A stretch of 64,000 nucleotides of DNA from Forficula auricularia (GCA_024734495.1 JALMQS010000225.1:2877650-2941649); one strand, 5' to 3'. Shown: positions 33,955-44,629, counted from the first letter of the stretch. Program-made: numbers and translations. The notes: generated by a model not told the origin, from the letters alone.

Positions 33955-34497
33955 ATTCAGGCTATGGTCAAGTATTGTAATCGTGCATGAAAAAAGTGGT
34001 TTTTTTGCTTCTTTTTTTCGAAATATCTCAAAAATGGCTGAAACTCTTTAGATTAAAAAAATTGAGCAAAACCATGGCATTTCGGTCTACAAAAAAGCCC
34101 TAATAAGTGAACATCGAAAAGATTATATTTTTCGAGATAATAATTGTTTTGTCAAAATGTCTGTTAATCCGTTAGTGTGTTAGACTGTGCGTTACCAAAT
34201 TTTTGTGGACGAGCTAGCTCAAAACTAGTGTGAATATCAAAACCAAATTTCACAAGTAGTTTTGGTGCATTGAGATTAAGAGCTGATTAGGTTTTGGTGA
34301 ATATTGATACAAAATTAGGCCATTTGAGCAAACTCAACCAAATTTTGTATACATAATCAGTGGACCCCCAGAAGTTTAAAAATGCAAAAACTAGCTCCCT
34401 AAATTATTATAAATAATTTTGTTAAATATTAAATATAAGAGAGAGACCAGGGTGTATGATAAATTCAAGTGGATGGCCACATCAGAACGTGTCAGTT
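33955..34497 (-). repeat. Dispersed repeat C, copy 2
   Basis: Reverse-orientation counterpart of 23887-24705. The TATACATAATCAGTGG block occurs once here. Both ends match (CAAGTATTGTAATCGTGCAT on one side, GGATGGCCACATCAGAA on the other). Length differs mainly by the internal block number. Confidence 0.75.
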
Positions 34498-34624
34498 TAT
34501 TTTTTTTTTTTATATTTTTTACTTGTTAAATAATAATAAATATAATAATCAATTGAAGGTTATTAGGAAAAGATTATTCACCCTCGAATTTTCATAATAC
34601 ATAGAGATGGATGGTTTGAAACAG

Positions 34625-34813
34625 AAAATATAATTATATCAATTAATAAAGTAAAGGGTGTGTAGTTTCACAGTGAATGAAATAAAACTCAAAGAGGTTT
34701 ATACAAACTCAATATATTTCGGGTTATTCAGGGACACCCTTTACTTTATTAATTAATATCATGTTTCACCTAAAACCTACACCACTTTCTCTAAGTAAAA
34801 TATAATTATATCA
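34625..34813. mobile_element. Hammerhead-related element E34 with 17-bp flanking repeats
   Basis: Body 34642-34796, bounded by perfect AAAATATAATTATATCA direct repeats (34625-34641 and 34797-34813). Inside, TAATAAAGTAAAGGGTGT faces ACACCCTTTACTTTATTA. The minus strand has CTGAATAACCCGAAATATAT, a hammerhead relic with the core changed to CUGAAUA and almost no helix II. It belongs to the AUAUAU type. Confidence 0.75.
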
Positions 34814-34944
34814 CCTGAGTTCCAGGATCAAGAAATTTTTTCCACAAATTCCAAATGATTTCTTTTATTGAAAGAAACATTTTTACAAGGTAGAAATGAC
34901 ATAAATATATCATAAAATTGATCAATTAATTAAAATGAAATTCG

Positions 34945-35065
34945 GGGGTCAGGTTGATCGAGTGGATAACGTAAGTACATACCTTCTAATCAAGCTAGCG
35001 CGGGTTCAAGCCTGATTCGCTAAAAACCGACTTTAATCTGATCCCTACATAATAGAGAAAAAATT
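34945..35065 (+). mobile_element. tRNA-derived SINE-like fragment
   Basis: A-box-like TTGATCGAGTGGATAACG (near 34954) and B-box-like GGGTTCAAGCC (near 35011) are about 50 bp apart, as in tRNA-derived SINEs. The T-arm pairs poorly and the acceptor ends do not match, so this is not a functional tRNA. An A-rich stretch follows near 35051. Confidence 0.5.
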
Positions 35066-35544
35066 AATTAATATAAAGTATCGTAAAATGGCTAATTGTT
35101 GAATCTGAAAAATCCAAAAAAAAAAAAAATAATTTGAATTAACTATTTTCTTAGTAAATTATTGCTACATGTAATTGTTGGTTTGTTTTCGATCTTATAA
35201 CTTTTAATTCTCTATCTTTTAGTAAAATGTACTGAAAATAAAATAGATAGTATTGTATTTTCATTACCTACCAAACAACAAATAGTGTTTCTAATTTAAT
35301 GTAGAAATAGAAATATAATTTTCGTGAAAAAATTTGAAGCTATGGTATTTTTTGCGTTATTAATGAGAGAAATATATGTACTTCTTTGAGGAAAAATTTT
35401 GTTTTCTATTTACTTCATAATATGATGTATTTAATAAGATAACTTAGAAATTTTTCCAATCTACGTTCAATGTTCAATAATATATATACTTCTTACTTCA
35501 TACTTATATTTACATACGAATAACTTTTCTCTAAATCAAAGGTG
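35066..35544. other. AT-rich intergenic sequence
   Basis: Nothing recognised beyond A/T tracts. Confidence 0.45.
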
Positions 35545-35865
35545 GACTGTGAATTTAAGGGACCTTGCGCTAACACTACTTGGAGGCCTACTTAATTAAT
35601 CAAACTAATTGCAAATTTGTCAAAAAACTGTTTTCCATAATGATGTATGCCGTACAGGAAAAAAATTAGGAAAATCAAATATTTTATTTATTTTATATGA
35701 CTTAGATACATAAATAGATGTGGTTGGAATTTTTAGAATTTTAGATTTTTTTTTTTTTAATTCCCAATATTGTCTATTGTCTTTAATGGGGGCCCTTTAT
35801 AACCACGGGCGGGGCCCTGAGCTGTAGCCCAAAAAACTCATAAATAGATCCGCCCCTCCCCAGCC
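35545..35865. mobile_element. Possible degraded hAT-like element
   Basis: Left CAAAGGTGGACTGTGAATTT and right AAATAGATCCGCCCCT resemble diverged terminal repeats (complement of the right end reads AGGGGCGGATCT), with GGGGGCCCTTTATAACC and GGGCGGGGCCCTG inside. No clear target duplication. Confidence 0.3.
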
Positions 35866-37009
35866 CTGAATTGAATCAGTAAATCATTTATTTGAATATT
35901 TGATGAATGTTTTAAAAAAGAATTGATACTAATACAAAAGTAAAATCAATTTACCTTGTCTTCATATTATTAATTATGAGTAAAAAAATGGAAAAAGAAA
36001 ATAATAGATAATATAATTTCCCACATCAATTATTTATTTCTCTTATCCTAATAATCTTTACAAGAAGATTATTATTTTTTTGATATTGACCAATCATATA
36101 AAACCACTTTTATTTCGTAAGGTTTTCGTGACAAAATATCATCAATTGATTTGGGCTTCGTGAGTGAGAATAAATTTGCAATAACAGAAATCTTCGTAGT
36201 TGATGATTAGTTAAATTAAGACAACAAAACTCAAAATTGATTACTCAATTGATAAATTGAAAAATTAAAAGTTTTAGATCGATTATTTATATCGAATGTC
36301 GGTAGGTATAGGTATTATTTAATTACAAATTTTTGTTTACTTTTATCCTCTATTTCATTATTGCTGATTTATTTTTTTTATTATTCTTCTTTTGATTATT
36401 GGCGATTACCAGTGCAGTGTCAAATTATTTTATTAGAAATTTATACCTAGATCCGGTTCGTCCATCTATATTAAAACTCATGAATATATTTGAATGGCAG
36501 TCAGGGATCGGATTGGATGTTGCCTGAAGGGTGTTCTGATTCGTGAAAGTAAGAACTTTTGTTGTGAAATATTAGTGTAATATTACAGCGAACTTCATTA
36601 TGTCTTGTGTAGCTTTGTTTTTATATTCTTTGAAAATACTAGTAAATTATATATCTATCTATTTTTTCCCGTCTCAAAAACCTTGTGATTTCAAGTTCGA
36701 GTTCGTGAAATTTTCATTTTTAAGCCCTACTGTGAGAGAAATGAGCTAACCATAAATATGTGTTCAAATCCCCTAAAGTTAAAGCCACAAATTGCCGCAA
36801 TCTAAAGCGATATAATATATAAGTCAAAGACTAAAAATATCCTCCAGTAGTAAAGTAAAATATACCAAACTGGTGGAGGACAAACATGAAAGTAGTTTTG
36901 TTATTTTCAGAACTAAACTAAATAAAATAAGGTGTTCTGTTCGATTGGTTGTAGAGGGATCGATCTGGGATGCTCTACCTGAAGGGTCTTAAAGATCAGA
37001 AAGAAAACT
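35866..37009. other. Intergenic sequence with a short direct repeat
   Basis: GGGATCGGATTGGATGTTGC then CTGAAGGGTG (36507-36536) resembles GGGATCGATCTGGGATGCTC then CTGAAGGGTC (36957-36990), about 450 bp apart. The rest is AT-rich. Confidence 0.4.
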
Positions 37010-37440
37010 TTTTTAATCATCATTCTCAATTTCTGAAGAAAATTTCTCAAGAAAATATCTAAAAACTTTTTCAAAGTTTTTTAAACTATTTTAATCATCA
37101 AAGAAAATTTCTCAAGGAAATAGCTAAAAACATCTTTTTAAGACTTTTTTAAAGTCTTTTAAAGTTTTAAAAAAAATTTTAAAGTTTTTTAAGCTTTTTT
37201 AATAATTTTTCTCAATGTCTGAAGAAAATAGCTAAAAACATCTTTTTAAAACTTTTTTTTAAAGTTTTAAAAGGGTTTTTAAAGTTTTTTAAACTTTTTA
37301 AACTTTTTTAATCATCATTCTCAATTTCTTAAGAAATACCTAAAAACTTTTTTAAACTTTTTTCTTCATCATTTTCAATTTCTGAAGAAAATTTCTCAAG
37401 AAAATATCTAAAAACTTTTTACAACTTTTTAAAACATCCT
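37010..37440. repeat. Degenerate tandem array (TTTCTCAAGAAAAT/CTTTTTAAA)
   Basis: Several diverged units built from TCAATTTCTGAAGAAAATTT, ATCTAAAAACTTTTT and runs of AAAGTTTT. It is strongly biased and low-complexity, and grades into the next minisatellite. Confidence 0.75.
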
Positions 37441-37640
37441 AAAACAATTCATAACATCTTAAAATGCTTTATACCATTTTAAAACATCTTAAACCATTTT
37501 ATAACATCTTAAAACATTTTAAAACATCTTAAAACATTTTAAAACATCTTATAACATCTTAAAAACATATTATAACATCTTAAAATATCTTTAAACATCT
37601 TATAACATCTTTAAACATCTTATAACATCTTTTACATCTC
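37430..37640. repeat. 10-11 bp minisatellite (TTAAAACATC)n
   Basis: About 20 units such as TTAAAACATC, TTATAACATC and TTTAAACATC. It ends exactly where the protein-like fragment begins. Confidence 0.85.
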
Positions 37641-37843
37641 ATAAAAATCTTGGTATAGTGAGCAATGAGCTTGGGGAACACTTTCATCACGATATTTCAG
37701 CTATGGAAAAGAGGTATCAAAGAAAATGGAATCCTAGTATGCTCGCCGATTATTCTTTGATCATCAATAGGAATGTTCTACAGATGAAATGTAGCATCAT
37801 TTCTTACTTTCTAGGTGACTCAGACTCTTTGAAGATTGTGTAG
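37640..37843 (+). pseudogene. Fragment of an arthropod repeat-family protein
   Basis: Frame read from 37643: KNLGIVSNELGEHFHHDISA, then MEKRYQRKWNPSMLADY, and stop at 37841-37843. From memory this matches the C-terminal part of an uncharacterised multi-copy arthropod protein with the pattern NLG-VS-E-GE-FHQDI--MEKRYQG-W-P-MLADYCW. The usual CW after ADY is lost here and similarity fades. The upstream side is replaced by a minisatellite, so this is a 5'-truncated relic. Known members look mobile-element derived; function is unknown. Confidence 0.6.
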
Positions 37844-38444
37844 TTAAGAATTTAGAAAGTATTAAAATGTTTGATATTATAAATGCCTGTCTCTCTGAAA
37901 AAAAAACCGATTTCATATTTGAATTAAGGAGAAAAAGTACTATCGAATCATATATTTTTCTTTCTGAGACAAAAAAAAAGAAATTCTTATTTGTTCCTCA
38001 GAGTTATTGTTTTTGACTTCAGAGAATTAGAAGTCGAAACCAAGTGGAAAACGCGAGAAAATTGTAATAATTATTGTAATTTAGCAATGGAAGATTTTTC
38101 TATTAAATATTAAAAAACACTATTGTTGCCCTAATATTAATATTTACGATTAATAGGTTCATCTAATGGATTGGCGGTTGTCTAAACGTAACGGGTAATT
38201 TCTTACTGTTTTGTTTATGTTGTTGAATGGATTGAAATGGATCCTTGGCTAATAGAACAGTGATACGCAACACAAATACAAATACATTTGAAAAGTCAAA
38301 GCGTGTCTGTGTCTTTATATTTTAAAAAGTTACAACAAAAATAAATTTAAATATAAAATTAAAGATTTGAGCATCTTTTTTTTGAAAATAGTTGGAATGT
38401 TTTTCAAAAAATCAGCTCGGGTTAACCAATGTATACTTATTAAA
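37844..38444. other. AT-rich intergenic sequence
   Basis: No feature recognised. Confidence 0.45.
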
Positions 38445-38610
38445 AAAAAAGAATTTAATTTTTAGGACAAATTTTCTAGAATTTTAGTAGAAATATTTTT
38501 ATATATCGATATCAGAAAGGATACATCACCTCTGATATCGCAATATAAAATTATTTCTACTAAAATTCTAGAATTTGTGCTAAGAATTAAATTCTTTCTT
38601 TTTTAATAAA
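38445..38610. mobile_element. Near-perfect foldback hairpin
   Basis: Arms 38445-38515 and 38530-38610 (AAAGAATTTAATTTTTAGGA, TCTAGAATTTTAGTAGAAAT, GATATCAGA with complements) with a loop of about 14 bp. It lacks a hammerhead core. The TCTAGAATTTTAGTAGAAAT arm recalls the 25651-25860 foldback (TTTTTTCTACTAAAATCT). Confidence 0.8.
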
Positions 38611-38694
38611 TTTAAAGTTTATATAGTTAAAAGATTGCAGTTTTCTTCATGCGACATTTTTTAGTGACACTTCAAATCAAACTAGGCATCAGGG

Positions 38695-38830
38695 GCCTTC
38701 CATAAATTACGTCACACGAATTTCAAGACTTTTAGACCCCCTGTGTGTCACATTTTGTCATATTTTATTTGAGCCAGAGGGGCCTGTATTGTGACGTCAT
38801 AATACTCTATAATTTAATAATTGTATACTT
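38695..38830 (+). mobile_element. MITE-B copy 2 (truncated)
   Basis: Starts AGGGGCCTTCCATAAATTAC and matches the minus-strand half of MITE-B copy 1 through GAATTTCAAGA, GTGTCACATT and TGTATTGTGACGTCA. The opposite terminus is missing. Confidence 0.8.
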
Positions 38831-38924
38831 CTACTAAGGGTTCGATGCGGGCTTGCCTGTGGCTTGTGCTCATCCGCATATATCGGCGCGGCGCGATCCG
38901 CAAAACAACAGACCATAAGGCACC

Positions 38925-39115
38925 TTAAGAATATTTAAATAAAGCACTTAATATTGGATAAGATAGTAAACAAAAAACTAACAATCAATCTTGTTTGTAT
39001 TTGTTTTTTTTTAAATAATTTTCTTTATACAATAAAAATAAATATGACCCGAATGTGTTAGTTTTTATTTTGACCACCAGTTAGCGCTGTTTACCAACGG
39101 ACAAATACCAATATT
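38925..39115 (+). repeat. Dispersed repeat G, copy 1
   Basis: About 190 bp matching 53925-54125 in opposite orientation: ATTTAAATAAAGCACT, TTTCTTTATACAATAAAAAT, GACCCGAATGTGTTAGTTTT and TTGACCACCAGT. An unclassified old repeat. Confidence 0.75.
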
Positions 39116-39343
39116 AATACTTCTTTTATATCTAATCACTTTGTATCATGAACAAAATAAATTTAAAACTTTATCTAGAGAAATTTTATCTTCGAGTACA
39201 TAACCACTGACCACGAGTATATCTCTCATTAAAGAAAAAATCCCGAAATACAGTTTTAGAAGACAGATAATATTGAATCTTCATTTTATTTTTACTAATT
39301 TATCTTATCTTCTTCCACTTCTTGTAGATAATGTTTATCAGAG
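39116..39343. other. AT-rich intergenic sequence
   Basis: No feature recognised. Confidence 0.4.
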
Positions 39344-39586
39344 CTAGACGAGAGGTGGAAGGGTGGGGACAGAAAACAGATGATGTAGCCGATGCTTGTG
39401 TAATTTCTCGAATAGGAACTTCATTTGCATATACCAAACATGTTTAGTAAACAGCGTGTTGTTTGCATTGTCCAGCAACGGCATACTCTTAGCAACGTAC
39501 TTCCCAATCTCATTAATATATTTTGAATACAGATTATGAATTATCACGGAATTAAAGGCCTTGCGTTCTACATCGCAACTTCTTTT
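39344..39586 (-). pseudogene. Candidate exon or coding relic, unidentified
   Basis: An 80-codon frame between stops on the minus strand, less A/T-biased than nearby sequence and with ordinary amino-acid use: it includes VERKAFNSVIIHNLYSKYIN and KHVWYMQMKFLFEKLHKHRL. I do not recognise the family. Complement TGTAG near 39570 could be a splice acceptor; there is no obvious donor before the stop. It could be a real exon, a transposon or gene relic, or chance. Confidence 0.3.
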
Positions 39587-39769
39587 CTAATCGCATAAAT
39601 CAAACTTTTTTTTTTCTTAAATCAAACATTAAAGAAGACTGAGCGATGGTGGGAAACTAGTTCTTTAATTCTACATTTTATCCTGTTTCATTTTCCATAA
39701 ATTAATATAAGAAAATGATTTATCTATTTACATCACGGCTATTTAATTTAAAGGATATCTCGTCCTTTT

Positions 39770-39930
39770 TTAAATTCACGAATGCTGGATGGGGGACATT
39801 CATAATTTATGCTTCATATAAAAATAGCGAGCATATTTGGCACAGGCATCAAAAAACGGCTGAATGACGGAACCAGGCTGCTCTGCTTGGCTCCCTGGCT
39901 TAATAGCTGATTTATAATTTTTTTACTTAG
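39770..39930. promoter_or_regulatory. Small higher-complexity island
   Basis: CAAAAAACGGCTGAATGACG and CTGCTCTGCTTGGCTCCCTG in otherwise AT-rich DNA. No coding signal. Confidence 0.25.
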
Positions 39931-40239
39931 GGATGAAACGACAACGAAAGTTCATCTTGATGTGGAATTGAAAACCAAAACTTGGCTACATCTATATAGT
40001 GGAAGCGGTAAGAATTCGAGAAAAGCCTAGAGGGAGACTGTCTAGGTGGCAAATGATTTATCGTCTAACGTTAATTTATATGATACAAGTATTCAACTTC
40101 TGTTGGTGTAGGATTAGGATGTAGAGATTTCTCTCTTTCTTCTTCTCGACCACATGATTATTCCAATGCCAGCCTCCACTCGTATCCATTTTATTTTTTT
40201 TTTCATCTCCTCGTGCTGCAGGTTTTTTTTTAGAACAAG

Positions 40240-40400
40240 AAAGTCGCACGCTGTTTATTGACATTTCAATCTTGCGGACATTAGATTCACATTATCTGCC
40301 GAAAACATTTGGCTTGCGACTCATTTTTTGCCCGCGATTAATGGATTTTCCCTCGGGTGTTGTTCCCTCAATGTCAAATGACAATTATTTTCAGATTTGT
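40240..40400. promoter_or_regulatory. Small higher-complexity island with homeodomain-type site
   Basis: GCCCGCGATTAATGGATTTT is a homeodomain/bicoid-class-like core, followed by CAATGTCAAATGACAATTAT. Regulatory role is inference. Confidence 0.25.
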
Positions 40401-40652
40401 TAATATATACATGCAGAGCAGCAGCATGAAAAATATACCGTCATTTCTATTTTTTTTTTTTTTTTACATAATCGATATAAAATCTAATATTAATCCAGTG
40501 AAATATTTACTTTCGATGCAAACCAACAGAATGAATCTACACTTTTGATTATAAAAATACATATAGATGCATAAATATTTATTTAACATCAAATTTAAAT
40601 ATCTATATTTCTGGGACTTTATTTCAAAAACATACCTGTAGCTCATTGAAGA

Positions 40653-40868
40653 CATATAAGTATATATGTAGTGGGTTGAAGGAGTTATTCAGCCAAAGCA
40701 AGAATGTACCGGGTCCAATAAAATTCCCAGAATAAAGACGTTTCAGCCTGAATTTATCGGGCCATCTTCAGTTTATTGGACCCTGTGCATCCTTGCTTTA
40801 GCTGAATAACTCCTTCAACCCATTACAAATTAATCACTCCCACGATCTCCAACAGCATATAAGTATAT
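40653..40868. mobile_element. Group 2 hammerhead element E40 with 13-bp target duplication
   Basis: Body 40666-40855, bounded by perfect CATATAAGTATAT direct repeats (40653-40665 and 40856-40868). Arms TAGTGGGTTGAAGGAGTTAT, TCAGCCAAAGCAAGAATG and complements enclose a hammerhead on the minus strand. The right end ATCTCCAACAG is matched by the start of E47. Confidence 0.9.
40731..40777 (-). ncRNA. Type I hammerhead ribozyme motif (E40)
   Basis: Minus strand: helix I AAUAAA (complement of 40772-40777) pairs with UUUAUU (complement of 40731-40736), six Watson-Crick pairs. Core CUGAAGA (40765-40771), one extra U, helix II GGCC/GGCU with an 11-nt loop, then GAAA (40741-40744), palindromic ACGU and C at the cleavage position. 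One of the best-preserved motifs in the window. Helix III again has no loop. Confidence 0.72.
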
Positions 40869-40907
40869 CTTCAAACATCCGCAGAGGGGAGAAAAAGTAA
40901 ATGTTCT

Positions 40908-41090
40908 ACCCCCCCCCCCCGGGATCGAATAAAAAATTCTGTAACAACCCTGACCTCCAGCCCAGTCTCACTAAACTATGTATAAAATACCGTATGTGTT
41001 TTTGTATTTAAGCACTAATGTCTTCTACTTTAATTTTTTTGTCGTAGGTGAAGGGGTAAAAAATATCCTAGTCAGCCCCCCCCCCCGACC
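40908..41090. repeat. Poly-C runs
   Basis: Two C homopolymer runs (about 40909-40920 and 41076-41085) in a C-rich stretch. The 101-codon frame 40978-41283 crosses the second and has no recognised domain. Confidence 0.7.
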
Positions 41091-41369
41091 CGCTTTTGAA
41101 TTACAGCCGTTTCTACGCTGTTATCAATCATATCTTATTTTAATATTAAGGATATACATACCCCTCATTTATTGTTGGATTCTCATACTCTCATACCTAT
41201 TTGTAGGAATTTTCATCCATCCATTTCCACGGGATATTTATATTGACCATGAGTTATGTAAATTATACCCATTAAATGAATAAATTTTAAATAATTTTAT
41301 AAAAGTATGTACTAATCTTACTCTAGTGTAAAGTACTTTAAAAAATAATTTGATTAAAATCATTATTTA

Positions 41370-41735
41370 ACATTTTTTTTGGTGCTCAAGGAACTTAATT
41401 AGAATATTAAATTTCATCAAAATTGGTTAAGTCTTTTTCAAGATATTTAGGAAAAATTAAAAAAGTACTGGAATAAAGTACTAATGTTTGTGTCCCAATA
41501 TGTACCAAAAACTAATCAGCGCTTCATTTTATTAAAGTAATGGTAAGTTTTCAATTTCATTTCACTCGGATGAAAGGTGTGGAAAAAATCGTTGACATCA
41601 AAAAGAGTACCATAGGTACAATACGTACATCCATCCATCAGTCTTTAGTCAGTAAACAAAAAAATCTCACTTTTTGGCCTCTGGACGAGACATCATGTAA
41701 TTTTCAAAACCGAAAAATGCTAAAATAAACATAAA
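41370..41735 (+). repeat. Diverged relative of dispersed repeat C
   Basis: CAATATGTACCAAAAACTAA then TCAGCGCTTCATTTTATTAA parallels the part of repeat C near 24335-24370 (AATATGCACCAAAATCTAAT). The 62-codon frame inside is unremarkable. Confidence 0.4.
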
Positions 41736-41849
41736 TGAATATTACAATTTGGGGATTTGATTGAGACCATGGGTTCCGTAGTCTTTACCTGGAAACCTTT
41801 TGAAGTCGCTCTTGGCTCGAGACCGATCCAATACTTTATCTGCTTCGCA

Positions 41850-42275
41850 TTTGATAAAGTAAAAATGGGGAATGACTTGCGCCTTTTTTATTCAGGGTAG
41901 CCATACCTTTAACTGATGTGGTAATTCAGTTGTCTAAGTCGCAGGGACTCCCATTATACGAAGTGTGCTATTAAATGAGCTACTGATACTGCTACAGCCG
42001 TGATATTTGAACATGATTGTGTCTGCTGATTCTTCCGCCACTCTCTGCTAAAAAATATTACTTATACTATATCCATTAGAAAATTCTTTATAAAAATTTA
42101 ACAATCTTTATTTAAATTACTTTTTAATGGTGTGTATAATCTTCGTTTATATTTTCCGAATATCTAACTAATTATTAAGTCTAATGAAAAAAAAATCCAT
42201 TACTAAATCATTTCGTTCTTGATCCTCTCTCTATAATTTAAATTTATCTTTATTATGATTTACTTTTTTAAGAAA
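41850..42275 (+). repeat. Dispersed repeat H, copy 2
   Basis: Counterpart of 31628-31935, about 10.2 kb away. It contains roughly 120 bp of extra sequence near 42005-42127. Confidence 0.75.
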
Positions 42276-42592
42276 TTAAAATTGAAAAGAGCAAATACAA
42301 ATTTTAAGCCTTTTAAATTAAAATCAAACAGAATTATCAGCTAATCACTATCACCTTTTGAGCCTTCTTCTTTCTTCAGAAAAGATGAAGTATTATCTAT
42401 AATTTGGACTGATTACATTTAATAATAAATAATGATTGATTTTCAGGATTTTTAATATTAGACCACCCAAAGTGGTTTTCAGAAACACTACGTTTCGGCT
42501 TATATTTGTGCCTTGTTTTTAATTTTATTTAATTAATCGATAAGACAGCTTTGCGATGAAAAAAATTGTTTTAATAATTTTATGTGATTACT
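42276..42592. other. AT-rich spacer with hammerhead 3' relic
   Basis: On the minus strand near 42488-42530, GGC(10 nt)GCC then GAAACGTAGTG keeps helix II, GAAA and ACGU of a hammerhead, but the CUGANGA strand is missing. Confidence 0.4.
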
Positions 42593-42875
42593 AGCTGCAA
42601 GGCCCGCCTTCTGCGGCCCTTTTGCTAACCAAGGGGCTCGTCCCCTGGACTCCCACCTCTCGAACCCCCCCTCCCCGAAACCCACCCATCACCCGCACCC
42701 ACACCACCACCCCAATTTACAGACAAAAACTTAATTTTTACATATAGATATTATCATTTAAATTGGTAACCATGACGGCTGTTTTTGTTGGGGGACGGAC
42801 ATAGGTACATACATAGGTAAGTACATATAGAGGCAGGCACAAATGGGCTTTAGTAGTATAGGATTATAGATTTTC
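42593..42875 (+). mobile_element. LINE-tail-like fragment
   Basis: ACTAGCTGCAAGGCCCGCCT at the start and TTTAGTAGTATAGGATTATA at the end resemble short retroelement tails (RTE-like) of arthropods. A C-rich stretch (CGAACCCCCCCTCCCCG) lies between. No frame. Assignment is by wording, not alignment. Confidence 0.4.
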
Positions 42876-43729
42876 TGCTTATGAATCCGAAAATAAATTT
42901 CGTTTATATGTATCACTTCGCATTTTTTAGCAAATCAAGAAATATTTCCGATAGAAGTATAAAAGACCTTTAACCAAAGCATATAAAAATATTTGAATAT
43001 GCAATTTCGAAAAGGGCACTTTATAACTCAACCAATACATAATGTTATTATATAGAATTTGAAAAGGATGAATACGAATTGATTTTCAGCTGATTCGTAA
43101 CTATTCAAATATTCTTTGCTAATTTTTCTGATAATCTCTGAAATATAATTATATTTATTTCTCATTTGAGTTTCTGTTCAAATATTCAATCCCTCATCCG
43201 AGGATCAATTTTGGTCCCCATTTGTTACGAATACAACAGTATCTTTCAATTATTCATTGTTATCGAATACTTTTTCCTTCGAAAGATCTTTATCTCATTT
43301 AATGACATCTATGACGCTATGGCGTCAATTATACATCTATATTTTATTGAAAATTCTGCTATTAAATATTGTTTCTTATTCGGTGATTCAATCGACTCAC
43401 TAATCAATTTTTTCATTTGAAAAATAAAGTGATCTAAAGAATATTTATATATTGGCCTCGAAAGTTAAATTATTACTTTTTAATCAAAACTTTAAATTCA
43501 AAATTGCATAGTTATCGGCTCAATTGTTAACTACCCCCTTCCAACCCACAAAGATTCTAAAAAATATCTTATTCAGGTGACCTGAATTCTAAAGAGATTT
43601 AAAAATCTTAATTTTGAATTTTTTTGCAAATAAATATACGCCTATAAATGAATCAATATTTACGTATATTTACCTATATATTGAAAAATAGAATTGATTA
43701 TTTTATATTGAAAATAAATACAAACCTTT
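42876..43729. other. AT-rich intergenic sequence
   Basis: The 84-codon frame at 43166-43420 is isoleucine/phenylalanine-rich and unrecognised. No element found. Confidence 0.4.
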
Positions 43730-43785
43730 AATAAAACCGAAACGTTTTGGGAAAAGTTTTCCCTTTATCAATGGAATTTTCAAAT
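43730..43785 (-). ncRNA. Decayed hammerhead motif
   Basis: Minus strand: UUGAUAA in place of CUGAUGA, then helix II GGGAAAA/UUUUCCC, AAAA in place of GAAA, CGUUUCGG. Helix II is strong but both core strands are mutated. Confidence 0.4.
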
Positions 43786-43844
43786 CCTTAAAAAATAAAA
43801 AAAAGTTGCTTTATATAAATATATATTACTAGCTGTGAAGCGCG

Positions 43845-44540
43845 CCTTCGGCGGGCTTTTTGCTAGCCAAGGGACTTAGCTATTCTATATCAGAGATTAT
43901 AAGTTAGAAGACATCTAATCCAAATAAAAATTTTCATAAGAATATCTCCAGGCGTTTTTATGCCAATTGCGGATGGAATTTCAATTTTTTGACCCCCTCC
44001 TCTCTCCCCCATTTTGATTGGAAAAATTTTACATTTCTAGTATTTTGGGGGCCTACAGATTATGTATACAATTTCTAGTGGAGTTTGGTTCAAAGAGCTA
44101 TAATTTTCATTTTTTGACCCCCCCCCTCCTATTGGATGAGTTTTAGGGGAATTTTTCAAAGATAAATTTCTGAAATCACATCCTTTAGAACTTTGCTTCT
44201 GGCAAAATTTGCCGTAGAGTTAATACTATAGGTGTTATTTTATAATTTTCATTATTAACCCCACAAAACCCCCCAAAACACCCTTTTGGGGTCAAATATC
44301 AAAATCTTCTATATCTCAGAATCTAAGTTAGAAGACATCTGATTCAAATACAAAATTTCATAAGAATATCTCAACCGTTTTTATGTCCACTGGACACAAA
44401 AGAGCGCGGACAGACAGAAAATAGACAGGAATTTTTTTGAAGGTGTTTTCTTTGATAACTTTGCTTGAAACGTGTACATCCAAAATTTGAGGCGATTTGG
44501 ACCAATGTACAGACAAAACATTAATTTTATAGATATATAG
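43845..44540 (+). mobile_element. LINE-tail-like fragment, longer copy
   Basis: Starts ACTAGCTGTGAAGCGCGCCT, like 42593, and ends near TTTTATAGATATATAGATAT. The inner part repeats GTTAGAAGACATCTAATCCA and GTTAGAAGACATCTGATTCA (about 43910 and 44330) and contains GATTATGTATACAATTTCTA, related to repeat C. CAGACAGAAAATAGACAGG is typical non-LTR tail wording. No frame. Confidence 0.45.
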
Positions 44541-44629
44541 ATATTTGTTTTTTGGGTTCATGGGTGTAAAAGCAGTGGATCATTACTTTTTAACAAACAA
44601 TGCATTAAACATAAGTGCAGGTATATAGA

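Noticed and set aside
34945..35065. A functional tRNA gene
   Set aside because: A- and B-box-like words are present, but the T-arm has at most three good pairs and the acceptor ends do not match; a SINE-like relic fits better.
36520..36990. CTGAAGGG followed by GAAA (two sites) as hammerheads
   Set aside because: The core is CUGAAGG rather than CUGANGA, helix II cannot form with a proper loop, and no helix I was found.
40909..41085. Poly-C runs as biological features
   Set aside because: Homopolymer runs may be partly sequencing or assembly artefacts; recorded only as repeats.
42593..44540. Firm assignment of the two tail-like fragments to a named LINE clade
   Set aside because: Resemblance is by short phrases only; no reverse-transcriptase frame is present.
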